Source of the DNA: Jaapia argillacea MUCL 33604
Taxonomy: Eukaryota; Basidiomycota; Agaricomycetes; Jaapiales; Jaapiaceae
Reading direction: 5' to 3'
Assembly (NCBI GenBank): GCA_000697665.1
Contig: KL197713.1
Coordinates: 553,605 to 617,604, forward strand
Length of the DNA stretch: 64,000 nt
Shown: positions 47,501-60,087 of the stretch, piece by piece
How positions within the stretch are numbered: the first letter of the stretch is position 1
Layout of the letters: every line of letters starts with the position of its first letter
Made by a program: the position numbers and the translations under genes
Notes under the pieces: generated by a model
What the model was told of the DNA's origin: nothing
Seen by the model: the letters and a program-made list of their open reading frames with translations, nothing else
Databases searched by the model: none

Positions 47501-49661
47501 GCACATGGTGTCAGGTCTTTTTATGTGGTCGGTTGTTTACTCCGCTATTCATATCTTATCCAGCCTGACTTCCACAGTGACTCCATCGAGACAGCCGCAC
47601 AACTGATCATCTCGCTCGATCACAATGGCGAAGATACGCTCGTAACTCAGGCAACTCAATTCATAGAATCGACGTTGACAATGTATGATTCGCGTATCGT
47701 CCTTTCCGACGCTCTCTGATCATCTTCTGTGAAGGTTCTCTTTTGGTGGTCTTTTGAATAATCTGTGCAAGGCATGAATGTCGCAAAACACCACTCTCTA
47801 CCGTGACTAACACAAAACATTAGCGCCATCTCCAGCGAGACTTCTTCGTCGTCATCCGTAACATCACCCAAGCCATTGCTAAATGTTCGCCTTCAGAAGA
47901 GACATTGCGCGATGCGCTATTACGTGACACGTTTTCGCGGGCCCAAGAGAATGACCGACAACATTTTCATATCGTCGTCCAGAACCTCTACACATTTGTC
48001 GAGGTCGTCCACCACCAACATTACAGTTTGGAGCTTATTCAGCGTACGCCGTCCCTTGATTATCTAGGAGCACATGATATTAACTATTCGTTCTATAGAT
48101 GTGAGCCATTGTATCAGCATCATTACACGTCGTATGGCAGAGCTACCAGAGTCGTTTGACCCCGCCCCGTTACTGTTGCTCATTGTAACACTCATCGAGC
48201 ACAACAGAGCTCACAGCAGGGTGTGTGAGATTTCGTTGATATCATCTACTCCTCTACACACACATTTCAGGACCTGATTAGACCCTTGGACAATGCCTTG
48301 CGAGTGGCCCTAACGCGATTCCACGTCACAACCTCCACCTTGTTGCGATTACTCGAGGTGACATCCAATCTCTATCGGAGAGCGCAAGCACAATCTGTCA
48401 CGATCACCAGTGCCTCTTCCAACCTAACTGTTGTTACAACGCTGGAGGTTCTGTCAGATGGTTTGCGACGAAGGGCCCGAGTGACATCGTCAACAATAGC
48501 ATCATTACTGGAGGTGAGACATATTGCTCGTAGAAGGCCGCTGAGAGGTTAACTCAGAACTAGGTCGTCATTTCGACCGACTCCACAGCCAATCCCGATA
48601 TGAAAAACATCTTCACTTCGTCTCTACTCAATTTGACCGACGACTGTCTCTCCTACCTGCAGACCTACATCCCTTCAGAGGGGTATTCTGAAGCCGACTT
48701 CCATGCTTCTCAAATGGCGGCCAACTTGATTTTAACAGGTGCGAAAAATGATCCACAGATATTCTCTAGGCTCTCCCCCGATGCGCAAACTGAGGTATGC
48801 CGCACAAATTCGTCATCAACTGAATATTAACAGCCCGCGCAGAAATATGTTCGGTCCACACTGTCAGTTCGCGCCTGGAACATGATAGTTCTTTCCGCCC
48901 TTCGGGAAAGCTCGCTTATGTCCGTCAGCGCGGTCCTTGAGCATTTCAGTACATTCCTCGCCATCTACTACGCTTCATTGCGTGGTTTCACGACAAACAT
49001 CTCCAACTTGTCGGAGTCAGCAGCGCCAGACATCAATCACGCTTATGCCGCTATAAAGTTGTGGATGCTTTTGGTACGAAAACGTCACCAGAACACTATG
49101 AAATTGGCAGGCGAAGCGAAAGGACAGGAGGACGCAACGACAAGAATGGTGTGGAACGACCTTTGGCCACCCTTTGAGACCATCGTGGCGGCGTTCGAAG
49201 GGGATGCTCAAGGGGGAAGCATTCAGGTAGGTCGCCCCACGGATGATAATTGGTCCCCGCCTTCGCTGACACCCTACGCCACAGCCGCTTGGCCTACTGA
49301 CATGGACATCCGTGGCTGATCTTTTCCTCTTTGTTAGGCAGTTGGGGTCGGTGGCAGGCTTGGAAACTGCACCACAGATTTTTTTACTTCATCGGTTGCG
49401 ACTTCTTGGTCGATCAGAAGCCCTGACAAGCAAGGTATGGCGTCGCACCAGGAACTGCGAACGGGACTGATGAGTCCTCAGATTGGCCGAGCTGTGAACA
49501 CCTTGTCAGAGCCACCAGAAATTATCCCTCTGGATGTCTTGGTGGCTCAGACAGTTCATGACATGATTGCGGCGGAAAAACTACAAGCGTTGGAGGCACA
49601 ACGAGAGGGAGGGAAACCCCCATTGGAGAGGTACCGAAAGGAAGTACGGATCGTCAGCTAA
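41520..49661 (+). CDS. 2334-aa scaffold-like protein with tandem C1-type zinc fingers
   Basis: Twenty-two exons sum exactly to 2334 aa; exon 2 alone (42121-44530) codes 803. After a Ser/Pro-rich N-terminus comes a helical region, then two zinc modules. The second is a near-perfect C1 (phorbol-ester/DAG-type) signature, H-X12-C-X2-C-X13-C-X2-C-X4-H-X2-C, at 43457-43582 (about residues 631-672). About 45 residues before it is a shorter C-X2-C-X10-C-X2-C-X4-H-X2-C module lacking the leading His. The remaining 1600 residues are helix-rich, leucine-rich and look like HEAT/armadillo-type repeats. No catalytic domain is visible. Fungal proteins of this size with a C1 domain are usually annotated only by that domain; similarity to UNC80-type channel scaffolds is a possibility I cannot confirm. 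Two introns are non-standard: 45704-45786 (GTTACG donor) and 47772-47823 (GC donor). Confidence 0.75.
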
Positions 49662-49728
49662 ACATAAAACTCTGGGTGGTACGCTAGGCAACTAGACAAA
49701 GTAAAGCTCTATCTACCTTCACGCCACC

Positions 49729-50102
49729 CTAAGCATCTCTCTGCCTTGCTTTAAGAGCTTTTCTGCGGTTCTCCTTGACGATGGTCGATCCGATGAAGAT
49801 GCCTATGGCTGTCAAGCCAAGGACTAAGATGAGAGCGGGTAACCGAACGGCCCATTCTCGCGGAGGGAACATTTGGTGAACGAGGCTTGACGGTTCGAAA
49901 AATGGCTATGTATCCACCCATGTCGGCAAGTATGCGTGATGAGGGATGATGGTACGCACTAGAAGGATAGCCCAAGTCGTGTAGTAAATAAAAACGACTG
50001 CTGCAGTCAGGAGCATTGAACCCCCAAGAACCTTATCGCTAGTACCCTGTCACATTGCCAATGTCAGCAACCATGGAACTGGAATAAAAATGCGTTCACC
50101 AT
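49729..50102 (-). CDS. DPM2: Dolichol-phosphate mannosyltransferase subunit DPM2
   Basis: Three exons (50100-50102, 49960-50046, 49729-49905) give 88 aa; exon 1 is only the ATG. The product begins MGTSDKVLGGSMLLTAAVVF and has two membrane helices flanking a short loop with PSSLVHQMFPPREWAVRLP, ending STIVKENRRKALKARQRDA. Length, two-helix layout and the KVLGG and PPREWAVRLPA motifs match DPM2. It is an ER membrane protein that stabilises or stimulates DPM1, which makes dolichol-phosphate-mannose for N-glycans, O-mannosylation and GPI anchors. It converges on the C1-domain gene (67 bp between stops) and is divergent from TRS120 with 212 bp between starts. Confidence 0.93.
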
Positions 50103-50314
50103 CTCAAGTTTGTGCAGAGTTTAGCAGGTAAAGACGGTGAGATGTCAAGTCGACGTGGTTGTGAAAGGTAAGCGGGTAGAGCGTCGGCGTCAATCCGATC
50201 ACAGGGCGTCATAACCTTATGCTTTGCTTCACCATGAACTCTTCCTCGCACTGAACTTAACGTCGTCGGACACAAACACAATCAAGGTCACTGGATTGGA
50301 ATTGAAACCACTAT

Positions 50315-53300
50315 ATGGATCACTACGCTTTCGCAGCCCTGGCCCATGTGCGTATCCTCCTTATCCCTGTGGGGTCGATTGAGCCCCCAGTTTTCGACAA
50401 ATGGGCCGCGGAAATCAGACAGTTTGACAGTATAGCGCTGGGTGACGTTCCTGCCGATAATAGGGATGACAGAGGCGAGTATGTCTTTGCGCGTGTTCTC
50501 CAGTGTACTGATTTGCACTGCAGCTCGGTTCATGCCCAACCCCCTTGCTAGTGGTTCTCTCCATGTCGATTTCCCAACTCATCCACCCCCGTCGTCTCAC
50601 GAGCTTCTCTCTCTGTTCCGCCCATCCCATTTTCCCCTTGGAGTGATTGGCGTCGCCTGTTGTTCGGGCACTGACTCCTTGTCCTCAATTCAAGCTCGTT
50701 TCAACGCCTCATTGACACAGATGCTTCCCTCGAATTCCATGTTCCCACTCGCCAGGAATTGTTTTGTCTTTGAAGAGGACGATGGCAATACCAATCTCAA
50801 CCTGGGAGATCACTTACCGGGTCTCGTGGTTATTCCAAGTATGATGGGGAACAAGAAGCTATATATCGGCACTCTTCTCGCTGACCTCTGCTCTCAAATA
50901 CTAGGCGAATTCTCTGCCTTAGTCAGTCTCCTCTTGGATATCTAGGTGTTTCCTCCTGACCATGTCTCACCAGGTGCAGACGCTGGAGAGTCCTGTCGGC
51001 AATGAATATTTGAACTCTACTCTGTTCCCCATTCTCCCTCCAACGTCAGATATCCCAGAGGCGCTCGACAAGATGAACGGACTGGATAATCGCCATCCGA
51101 TTCCTCATTATAACAGCCAGCCCGAGTTGGCCACCTCCACTCATCGGAAAGGTTTCCCTCCTACTTTGAAGCGAAACTACTCGCTGGGTCCACCAGGCGC
51201 GGCAGTTTCAGTAAACTTAAATCGGCACTCCTCGTTGGCTGCTCCTGCGAATAGTAAGAAACGACACAGCGGAATTGGTGCTGCATCCTCTCATGGGAGG
51301 CTTTTCAAGGTGTTGGGAGATCTATTCTTACTTGCAGGGCGGACTGAGGACGCCTCTGTGTGGTGAGCACTCTGAGAGTCGCAAATGTGATTTCCATCTG
51401 ATCCCATCCAGGTACACGGAGGCCATCGCATTGTTCAGGTCTCCTCAGGACGGCATTTGGCATGCATCAGCTCTGGAAGGCTTGGTCACTGTCGCAGTCC
51501 TGGACGCGTGGTCGGCTGGTCATGGATTGGTTCGTGTCAACAAGGTCTCAACGAATGTTACGTTCTAGCTGACCTTATCCGCTAAAGAACTCGTCTTTCA
51601 GCCAAGGCCGAGAACCTATCACGGATCTTGCAGATAAGCTGGCGCAGGCCGTCGCGCTGTATTCGAAGCCAAGTCTCTCCGACGGTGATAGCCACCTACC
51701 ATTGTTGGTTCATCTCCACACGTGCGCCGTTCTACGGCATACTGCGCTGCTCTTCGCGGTGTGGTCCGCCAAAGGCTGGGGACCATTGGCCTTCACCACC
51801 ATGCTCCAGCCGGGCTCCTCGCCGTATTTGCCTCCGACTCTCTCGCATGATCACAGCACTTCGGATATCAATTTGGAGAGACTTTCATCTTTAAGCGGTA
51901 TCTCTCGTTCACAAATCGCCGTAGTTCTGGCTCAAGCCCATGGTCCTTGGCTTCTCCATCTCGGCCCGCAGGAGAAAGTAGCCACCCTACAGGCAATCGC
52001 GAGTATTTATGGATGTTTGGGATATCGACGCAAGGAGGCTTATATATTGCGGGAGACTCTTGGTTGCATCATGGATCTTGTCGCTTGTGGACGCCAGGAG
52101 CTGGGCGGTAAAGGGTCGTCGAATTCGCGAGCTGATTCTGTCGGGCTCGGAATTGAAGGAGTTGAAATGGGTGGTGTTTCTCCTTCCAATGAACGGGGCG
52201 CCGTCGGAATTCGGGAGAATGAGAGCTCAGATGGGAATGAGAGTGTTCTGCGAGTTGTCAAGTACATCTGCAAGGTCCATGGGATCGATCTACAAGCAGT
52301 CAAGCTCAACAAGAACAATGAACAGCGGACACTAGAATCAGGCATCGATTCTGCGCGGGAACAGGGCGAAGATGATTCGGACAACAACTACGAACCTTTC
52401 GGCTGGCCTGAGATTCAAGTCGGAATCCTCCACGAGCTTCTAGCTGTGACTGAGGCATTGCCAAGTTCGTTATTCTAGTTGCGTCTCCCCTCGGGTCTTA
52501 ACACTTCAACATTAGACTATCCCGCCGTCGCACAATTCGCACTTTCGGCCTTGAAAAGTCTCCATCCTGTACTCAGCGAGAAGGACCAACTCGAGCTTCA
52601 TGCGACGGCCGCTCACGCTCTAGAAACAACGAAGCGAAGAGGGGATCAAAGATGGGTTGAATATTGGTCGGGTCGGCCAATTGTCAGCATCGAGTTGTCT
52701 CCGTAAGCCATGAAACAAAAAACTAAGGATCCAGCGTTTGACCTGATGACTGCCAGGATGCATCGCGTCCGAGTACCATCGGAGAAGCCTATATCTGTTC
52801 TGGAAACTCGTCCTTATGAAGCGGCACAGGTGCTATCCGGTGTTACGGATCCTTTCCTGTACAATCCACGCAAGTCAATGTCCGGGAAGGTGGTGTACTA
52901 ACATTTGGTCCAGATTTTTTACACGGCTAACATCCATGGTTCATGTAGGGACTCATGGTTGTACAGGGTGAGAACGTCGAATTCATTATGACGTTCCAAA
53001 ACCCCTATGCATTCGAGTTGGACCTGTTAAACTTGTCTTTAAGGTGAATTGGATATCACGAACCTTCACCGTCCCTGACCGAACAATGCCAGCGTGTCGG
53101 GGGCTTCCTTTCAATCGAAACCTATCTCAGTCACAATTCCACCCAACTCAATTCGACCGGTGACCATCAGCGGGAAGGCCTTAGAAGTTGGTACCCTTGC
53201 AATTCGGGGATGTTTAGTCCAGCTTCCCAGCGGAGTCCTACGAGAATTTCTTTTGCCTCTCTCCACTGACGAGGAGGAAGATCGACGGTCCCGGAGACGA

Positions 53301-55122
53301 AGTTCACTCCAATGCGAAGAAGGACGTGTCAAGTATTCCGGCCTTGACGCTCAACCTTGGGTGAAATCCTCTCGACGCATTAGTCGACCAGGCGCCTCCT
53401 CAAGCTTGACGCGGGTGTCCCGACGTTTTTTGGAATGCCAAGTTGTACCCGAACTACCTCTGCTCCGGATTAAGAGGACATCTTTGACTCACGGAGCCGT
53501 AATGTTATATAACGGAGAGAAGTAAGTTGTTGCCAAACATACACTATACACCCATACCAACTAATAGCTCCCAGATCGGTTGTCAGACTTACACTTGAGA
53601 ATGTGTCATCCATTCCAATCGACTTCATATCGGTCACATTCGATGACTCCACCATGTCTCCCGCCCATCAAGCTCTGGCGGAAGGCAATCTGTCGGTCTT
53701 TGATGCTTACGAGACCGAATACGACCTCCTCCGGAGACCTGTGTTTTCCTGGGAGGGTTTCAAAGAAATGAAGCCTGTCGAGCCAGGATCACAGCTTGTC
53801 GTCACTCTCACGGCCTTTGGAAAAGTTGGCTGGTATGTAATCTCCTTGAGATACATCTTGTCCATGTTGACCTCCCCCCAAACAGCACCAGTGGGACGAT
53901 ACAGGTCTCCTACGCGAACGTAAAGCGACGTCAGACATCCCTCCAGAAACCAGTGGATGTCTTTTACACTCGGCAGGCGACCTACCCTGTCCTTGTAACG
54001 GTCTACCATATGCTCGAATGCCATAGCATGGATATCATCCCCTATCACGGAACCGATGTGCGCGGTGAGCCCACCAAACCATCTTCCTGGGAGATCGGGG
54101 AGTTACTTTCACAGATCGGAGATGGAGTGGGATGGTGCCTATTTTCCGTCGATGTGCGTAACACGTATGGGTTGCCGTTTGAGGTTACCTTTTCTCGAGT
54201 ACAAGAAGGTCGGAGAGTTTGCTGGACTGTCTCTCGTTGGATCGCTCAAAGTCTTTCTAGGTGCACCTGAGGCATCCGTCACATCTTTGGTGCCGCCCGG
54301 TTCCACCACTCGGTTGGTTCATTTCTTTCTCCTCTGCAGGATCGTTGAGTGAATGTCGATATATGCGTAGCATCATTATTCCTATCAGAAAGTTCCTCAT
54401 CCCGGACAGCAAGCTATCGAATCCAATTCCCACACTTTCTGAGAGACAGTTCGTCCTCAACAAGTCAAAACTCTCGTCGGCTGAAGAGAAACTACAAAGG
54501 GAGCTCTTCTGGTACAGGGAAGAGGTGATACAATGTGTACGAGGGCGCTGGCGAGAGGTGGGCATCCACTATACTTCACACCTGTAACTTTACTAAATTG
54601 ACTGGATGATAGGGTGGCGGGACACGTTGCGGGGATCTTTCTCTCCGTCAGCAGCGGATGACCCTACCAATGCTCGAAACACTCCGTATCGAATCTGCGA
54701 GGGTGAAGATGAGCCTCCATCAAAGTATCAATGTTGGAGAATCAGAGGTGGACCATGGGGAGTCAGGGTATTTCCCTCCAGCTGGCGAGTTTCTGTACTT
54801 GCTGACGAGGATCACAAATCTGTCACGTGAGTGAATTTGTCGTGCAACCCTCTCATGCAGTTCTCACACTCGACCAGCATCGGAAATGATTCTCTCCATG
54901 AACATTTCCATGGAACCCCGAGACCACATCATCTTTGAGGGCGTTCCGTCGGGAATCCCAATAGGACGCCTGCAACCAAATCAATCGCATGACGTCGTGG
55001 TGGCGATTTGTTTTGTGGCTTGGGGTCGGTTTGACATCAAGGCGGAGATATCGACACTTGATACACAAGATTCGCGGGTTGGATGGGGTCATTTACGAGC
55101 AGTGGTTCGTGAGGATGCATAA
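50315..55122 (+). CDS. TRS120: TRAPPII complex subunit TRS120
   Basis: Fifteen exons sum to 1354 aa. The N-terminus ALAHVRILLIPVGSI, then SIALGDVPADNRDDRARF and LHVDFPTHPPPSSHELLSLF, is typical of Trs120/TRAPPC9, as is the later TPR-like helical region (GDLFLLAGRTEDASVWYTEAI, WHASALEGLVTVAVLDAW) and the beta-sandwich C-terminal half (FIMTFQNPYAFELDLLNLSL, IPPNSIRPVTISGKALEVG, VVRLTLENVSSIPIDFI). TRAPPII activates Ypt31/Rab11 at the late Golgi. The first intron, 50475-50523, must start with GC (GAG then GCGAGT) to keep the conserved LGDV segment joined to the ARFMPNPLASG strand in frame. It is about normal size for fungal Trs120. Divergent from DPM2. Confidence 0.93.
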
Positions 55123-55353
55123 CAGGAAATGGTCGAGCATTCCCAGGGCCTTCGTATGCAACTCAGACAATTCTATCATAAGGAGTTCATTGCGTTCACT
55201 TGCAGCAAGTCACAAGGGTCGAATCCGATACGATAGCGGCTGGTATTGATACGGATCATTAGACACCGATTCACAAGCCTAGTGACACTGTACTTGGAGT
55301 CGACGGGTATTCCTTCCGATCGACGTACAGACTATAGATAAGAGATACTGGGT

Positions 55354-55912
55354 TCAGTCGAAGTCGCTTTCTTCTTGCTTGAATGCTGCAGTGTATGACA
55401 AAATGGTACCATAAACCAAACTAGAAGCGTGTCAGCAGAAGGAAAGAGTAAGCCTGGGCAAAACGCACCCTCCGCCAATAATCGACATAACACAGGCGGC
55501 GGGGCGGATGATCTCAGAGTGGGCCAAGATGATGGGGAGAGCGAACCCGGTCACCACCACCACTGACGTGATGAAACGCCCGACATCCGCTGGCGCTGAC
55601 CCCTCGTACTCCGCAGAGAAGTCGTCGGCCCCACAATGTGAAAACAAGGCATTTGGTAGAGGTGCAAGGACGAATGTCAAGGCTGGCATGGCAGGAAAAT
55701 CAACCAAGGGAGTGCTTCAACACGACTGCGCGACGCACCGACAAGCAGGGGCAACCAGTTAGACCATAATGCACACGACAAAATGATCAACAAGAATCCA
55801 ACGGCGAGTACAAACGATAATAGAATCACGGCTAGGGTCTTGTTTGAGAACATGGTAGTGTTGGGGAAGGCAGACAGACTCACTCTTGATACCCGCAGCC
55901 ATCGTACACAGC
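55354..55912 (-). CDS. VPS55: VPS55 / OB-RGRP-family endosomal membrane protein
   Basis: Four exons (55894-55912, 55739-55831, 55469-55682, 55354-55420) give 130 aa, the usual size. Four membrane helices are evident: VILLSFVLAVGFLLIILSCAL, LPLLVALTFVLAPLPNALF, ITSVVVVTGFALPIILAHS and MSIIGGGLVYGTILSYTAAF. The acidic loop DDFSAEYEGSAPADVGRF and the tail QEESDFD follow the Vps55/LEPROT pattern. With Vps68 it forms a complex on late endosomes that controls traffic to the vacuole. The stop converges on TRS120, 231 bp apart. Confidence 0.93.
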
Positions 55913-56051
55913 GGCGGTTGGAAAGAGGTGGTGGGATTACGTAAGGGGAATCTCACTGCATTTCCGTGTCTGGCGCAGTCTTATTCACAAGGACGTTCTA
56001 AGTTACAGGATGGTATTGATACACTATAGGGATGCCAGTATCCAGAATAAG

Positions 56052-59000
56052 TTACCGAAGCCGTCGTCTTATCGTTGGGACATTCGTTGGCCGTTCTGTC
56101 AGGGTGCCCATCGGAGGGAGAGCAGACTTGCCCATGCCACCGATGTGTTTCTTCGTGACCGCCACAGGGGGGAGAGTCGGTGGAGGTGCAAGCGTTGTGG
56201 AAGATGCAGACGAGGATGGCGTTGGACTCTGAATGGGTGCGGCCATGATCTCGTCGACATCGCGTACGGGTTCGTTGGGTGTCTGCGTTGTCTCATCGTC
56301 CTCCTCAGTTCCTTCAGGCAAAGGGAGATGCTCTGCCAAAAAGGTCTCGCTTGTGGCGGCCGACATACCACGCTGCCGCCATTCCTTCAGAATCTCCTCC
56401 CGGTTCTTCGTCACCTCCCATTGGTCGACATAGTTCCACACTCGTTTCCGCGGCGTCGTGCCCGTCGGCGCATCTTCCCTAGCACCCTGTTCTATCAGTG
56501 AACGAGTTGCTTGCTGTGCGGAAACCAGATGTCTCGACGTCGAAATGTTATACGCCCCGACACGATTCGATATGCTCGTTGTCTACTCAAGGGTCAGTTA
56601 CTTTGGCATGGCAGCGGAAGAACCTCACGAACCTCCGAAACAACCCTCCCAGCCATGGCGTCCACATTTCTGGTGGTGGAGGCGATACCTCTTTGTAATG
56701 AACGATACCCCGATTGCACTTCGGACGCCATAGAGTTGGTGGCTTCCATTCGAGCCCGTTTTGCCCTCGTCAGTTGGTCGAACACTGGGCCAATCCGGAT
56801 TAGTTTCTACTGGAATCATCGTACAGTATAAACTCACCACCGGCGGAATCGGAGTTGAAAGTTTGTGCATGTCGTTGAAGGTCCGTCGAGTAGCTCGATG
56901 TGGAGGCACTGACAGAGGTTTGCAAATCAGATAACCCGTCCTTGATCGTCGAACCAGCCGTGCTGAGCGCCTAGTTCACAATGTCAATCAATCAATGGAT
57001 ATCCTATGGGAGGGGGTGCCTGTTGCTTCACCTTGAGCGCACCATCCCTGGTCCGTTTACCCTCGACACTCCTCCTCTCAACAGAAACCCGCCACTCCTT
57101 ACCCCTCTCACTTGCTTCGTCGATCTTCTGACCATGCGCCTCCCCGAACCTCATGATCTCCGCCTCAGACCCAGCATTCTCCAGTTGGACTTGCGAGATT
57201 GTCTCACGTAAACTTCGATCTCGTTCGGAGGTGAACGACGAAAGCAATCCCGAAACACGCTCGATTAGGTCGTCTTTGGCTCGCTGGGATTTCACCTTCT
57301 CGGACTCGAGCATCCGAGAGAGGCTGGCGTTTTGTTCTCGGAGACGGAGCACTTCCGCATTGACGGTCGATTCTGCGAGATTCTTCGCCTCCTGAAGTGA
57401 CTTTCGTTCTGCCTCGACATGGGAGTACGCTTCACGCACAACCGTTTCAACGATCGCGGTCATCGAAGCGAGAGTCGATTCCACCTGGTACCGATCTTCA
57501 GCAGCTGCTTATCCGTGTAAGAACCGGAGAGACTTACAGTCTTGTTACTGCTCGAGCTCGACACCTGCAAATTACTGCACATATCATCACAAGTCTTCCG
57601 AAGGCCCTCTGACCAAGCCTTGAAGCCATTCTTGATCCCGTCATGCAGTTGCTTTACAGTACTCTGCAGCAGCTCCACGGCCTCGCTCGAAACCTCTTCC
57701 TTTGCTTGAATCGCTTGCAACCTTGTTTGGACTCCGTTGACATGCTCGTCAATCCGACTCGACTGCGCTGTTAGAGCCTGTATTTCCTTGACCTGGAACT
57801 GCTCGGCTTCCGTCTTCAGCTGGGAGGCGTGATCGGAGGTGTGCTTGGAAAAGTCTTCTAGGTTGGAAGACATGCACTGGATCTCGACGGACAGTGTTCT
57901 GCCATGAGCGAGGACGGCCTTGGCGTTGGAGCTAAACAGGCTACTCTTGCGATCTGAACCCAAAGTATTAGTGCCGCACCAGGTACATCGGACATAGACA
58001 TACCAAGTTTGTCAAACAATTTTACCAAATCGCCCGTAGACTCTCCCGCGACTTGTTTCAAACCACTTGCAACGCCGTCCAAAATCACCTCACTGCCTTG
58101 GTACGCCTGCCTGACCACAACTTCTTCTTCCAATGCTCCTTTGACAACCTTCAACTGACCCTCAGTCCTAACTAACTCCCCTTCCTTCTCCCGCAGCGTC
58201 TCCCTCGCCTCCTTCAGCTCCCCCTCCCTCTTCATCAACAACCCCACACTCTGCTCAAACTCCTCCCTCACATTCCTCAACTGACTCTCCACAATCTCCA
58301 CCTGCTTCTTCCTCTCCTCCATCTCCGTCAACCTCATCTCATTTTCAGCCGTCATCTCATTCCACCTCTCTTCGCTAAAGAAGATACCATTCTTTTCACG
58401 AGCCGCTAGAACGTCAGATTTGAGGCGTTCGATTTCGGCGACGTATTCTTTGAGGAGGGAGTTGCGGGTCATGCGGGCGTTGAGTTCGGGTTTGTTGCGG
58501 ATGGATTTGGCGCGAATGGCGTAGTCGAGGGTCGAGAGGGTTTCTTCCATGTTGGACCGGGCGGGGGAGATGGTAGCGATGATGCAGGTTTTGGTCCGAC
58601 CACCAAGAGAGTCTTGGAGGAGGCGAGTAAGCTTGGATTCTCTAGAGGGTCTGTCAGGGGACGCCACGACGTGGAGTTTAGGGGCTATACTTGCCGATAT
58701 GGAATATGAGACGACTTGTCGACTAGAGCGTTGATCACTCTCCCAAGCGTCAGCAAACTCTGGTTGATCATCCCCGCTTCCCTCGCTCTCTTATTCTCCG
58801 CCCCAGACCGCCCAATATTCTCTGACCCAGCCAAATCAACGAGATTCAACTTCCCAACCTTGAGCAAATCATCTCCCATTGCCGATGTCTCCTTCGTGTG
58901 TACAGTGATGGAAAACACGGAATGTGAACGACTCGAGTGGTCATTAAATTTCGTGGCGGCCACTTGCCTCCGGTGACTCCCCTTGGACAGGAGGGTGAGA

Positions 59001-59991
59001 GCGTCTGCAGCGTCCTTGACACAAGGCTCCTCTAAGCCCTGGATAAATACCCCCTTCTTGCTTGCATCCTCAAAAATCTTCAGGCCAGAAGCATCCGTCA
59101 CTGTACCAGATCCTTTACCCATAGGTTGGGCGCTCCCAACTGGGGCGGCTAGTTCAGGAGCTAGGAGATCACGAAGTTCTTCGTTGTAGAGTTCAATGAA
59201 GGATATTTTGACAGAGTAGTCAGATTTGGAGGATTCGAGTTGGTGGAAGAGGCGGAAGAGGACTCGGGGAATCATGCCTGCTTGAGCGGAGGGATTTCCC
59301 ATAGGTGTGGGTGCTAGATCGCCCTGCATAGTGTAGCTAATACGTTTGATTTTTAAGTATTTGGCTCAAGGGTTATGTGGAGGGGGACGTACGTTTTGCC
59401 GGTACCGGTTTGACCGTAAGCAAAGAGAGTGCAGTTGTATCCCATTAGAACCTCTTCGAGCATGGGAGAGACGACATCGTGATAAATCATAGCCTGGTCT
59501 GCCTCTGGTCCGAAGACCAAATCAAAGGGATACGTCCTTGTGGGTGGCAAGGTAACCATTCCGAGGCTCGAGACGGGAATTGCAGTTTCGATGGTGATGT
59601 CCGTGGACTTTGCGCCGTTCGAAGAGGTGATGATGGGGGAGTTTTCTTGGATCTCTCTATCTGATCTTCGTCTGCATCGAATGACGACCTGGATGTTGGT
59701 CTCCGAGTCCTCCGAAGGGTGGTGAGTGGTGTGTGGGTTGTGAGAAGGCTTTGACGAGGAGCCAGGGATTGAGGGGAGGGGAACGCGTTTGGGGGAGGGG
59801 GGTAATGAGGGTGCGTGTGTTGACCTGTCGACTAGAGTGTCATCTGAGCCAGGGTGAGCTCCCTGGCCTGATCTTTGCGAAGACTTTGAATTTGTAAGGG
59901 CTGAGCGTGGCCTAGATATGTTTGAAGGAGGGAGCATAGTATTCGAGTTTGTGTTGGATCGAGTCCTGGTTGGAGCTCGTCGACTCGCCAT
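56052..59991 (-). CDS. bimC: Kinesin-5 (BimC/Eg5) mitotic motor
   Basis: An N-terminal motor of about 1150 aa in several exons. Motor motifs: [29 protein letters not shown] (P-loop), [11 protein letters not shown] (switch I), [15 protein letters not shown] (switch II) and [17 protein letters not shown]. The 'ENSPII' and neck region [17 protein letters not shown] place it in kinesin-5. A long coiled coil follows (residues about 480-1000). The C-terminus has the BimC box, [19 protein letters not shown], with the Cdk1-type TPRK site. Homotetrameric kinesin-5 slides antiparallel microtubules apart in the spindle. The intron at 58642-58694 must use a GC donor (CG then GCAAGT) to join HIPYR to ESKLTR. 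It is divergent from ELF1 across 182 bp containing an ACGCGC-CACGTG pair. Confidence 0.94.
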
Positions 59992-60087
59992 TGCCCAAGA
60001 TTATTGAGGACAATATTCAACAATTACCGCAGGCGAGTGTAACGGAAAGGTTAAAGTTCAAAACGGGTTGGTGGATTCAACATTCGA

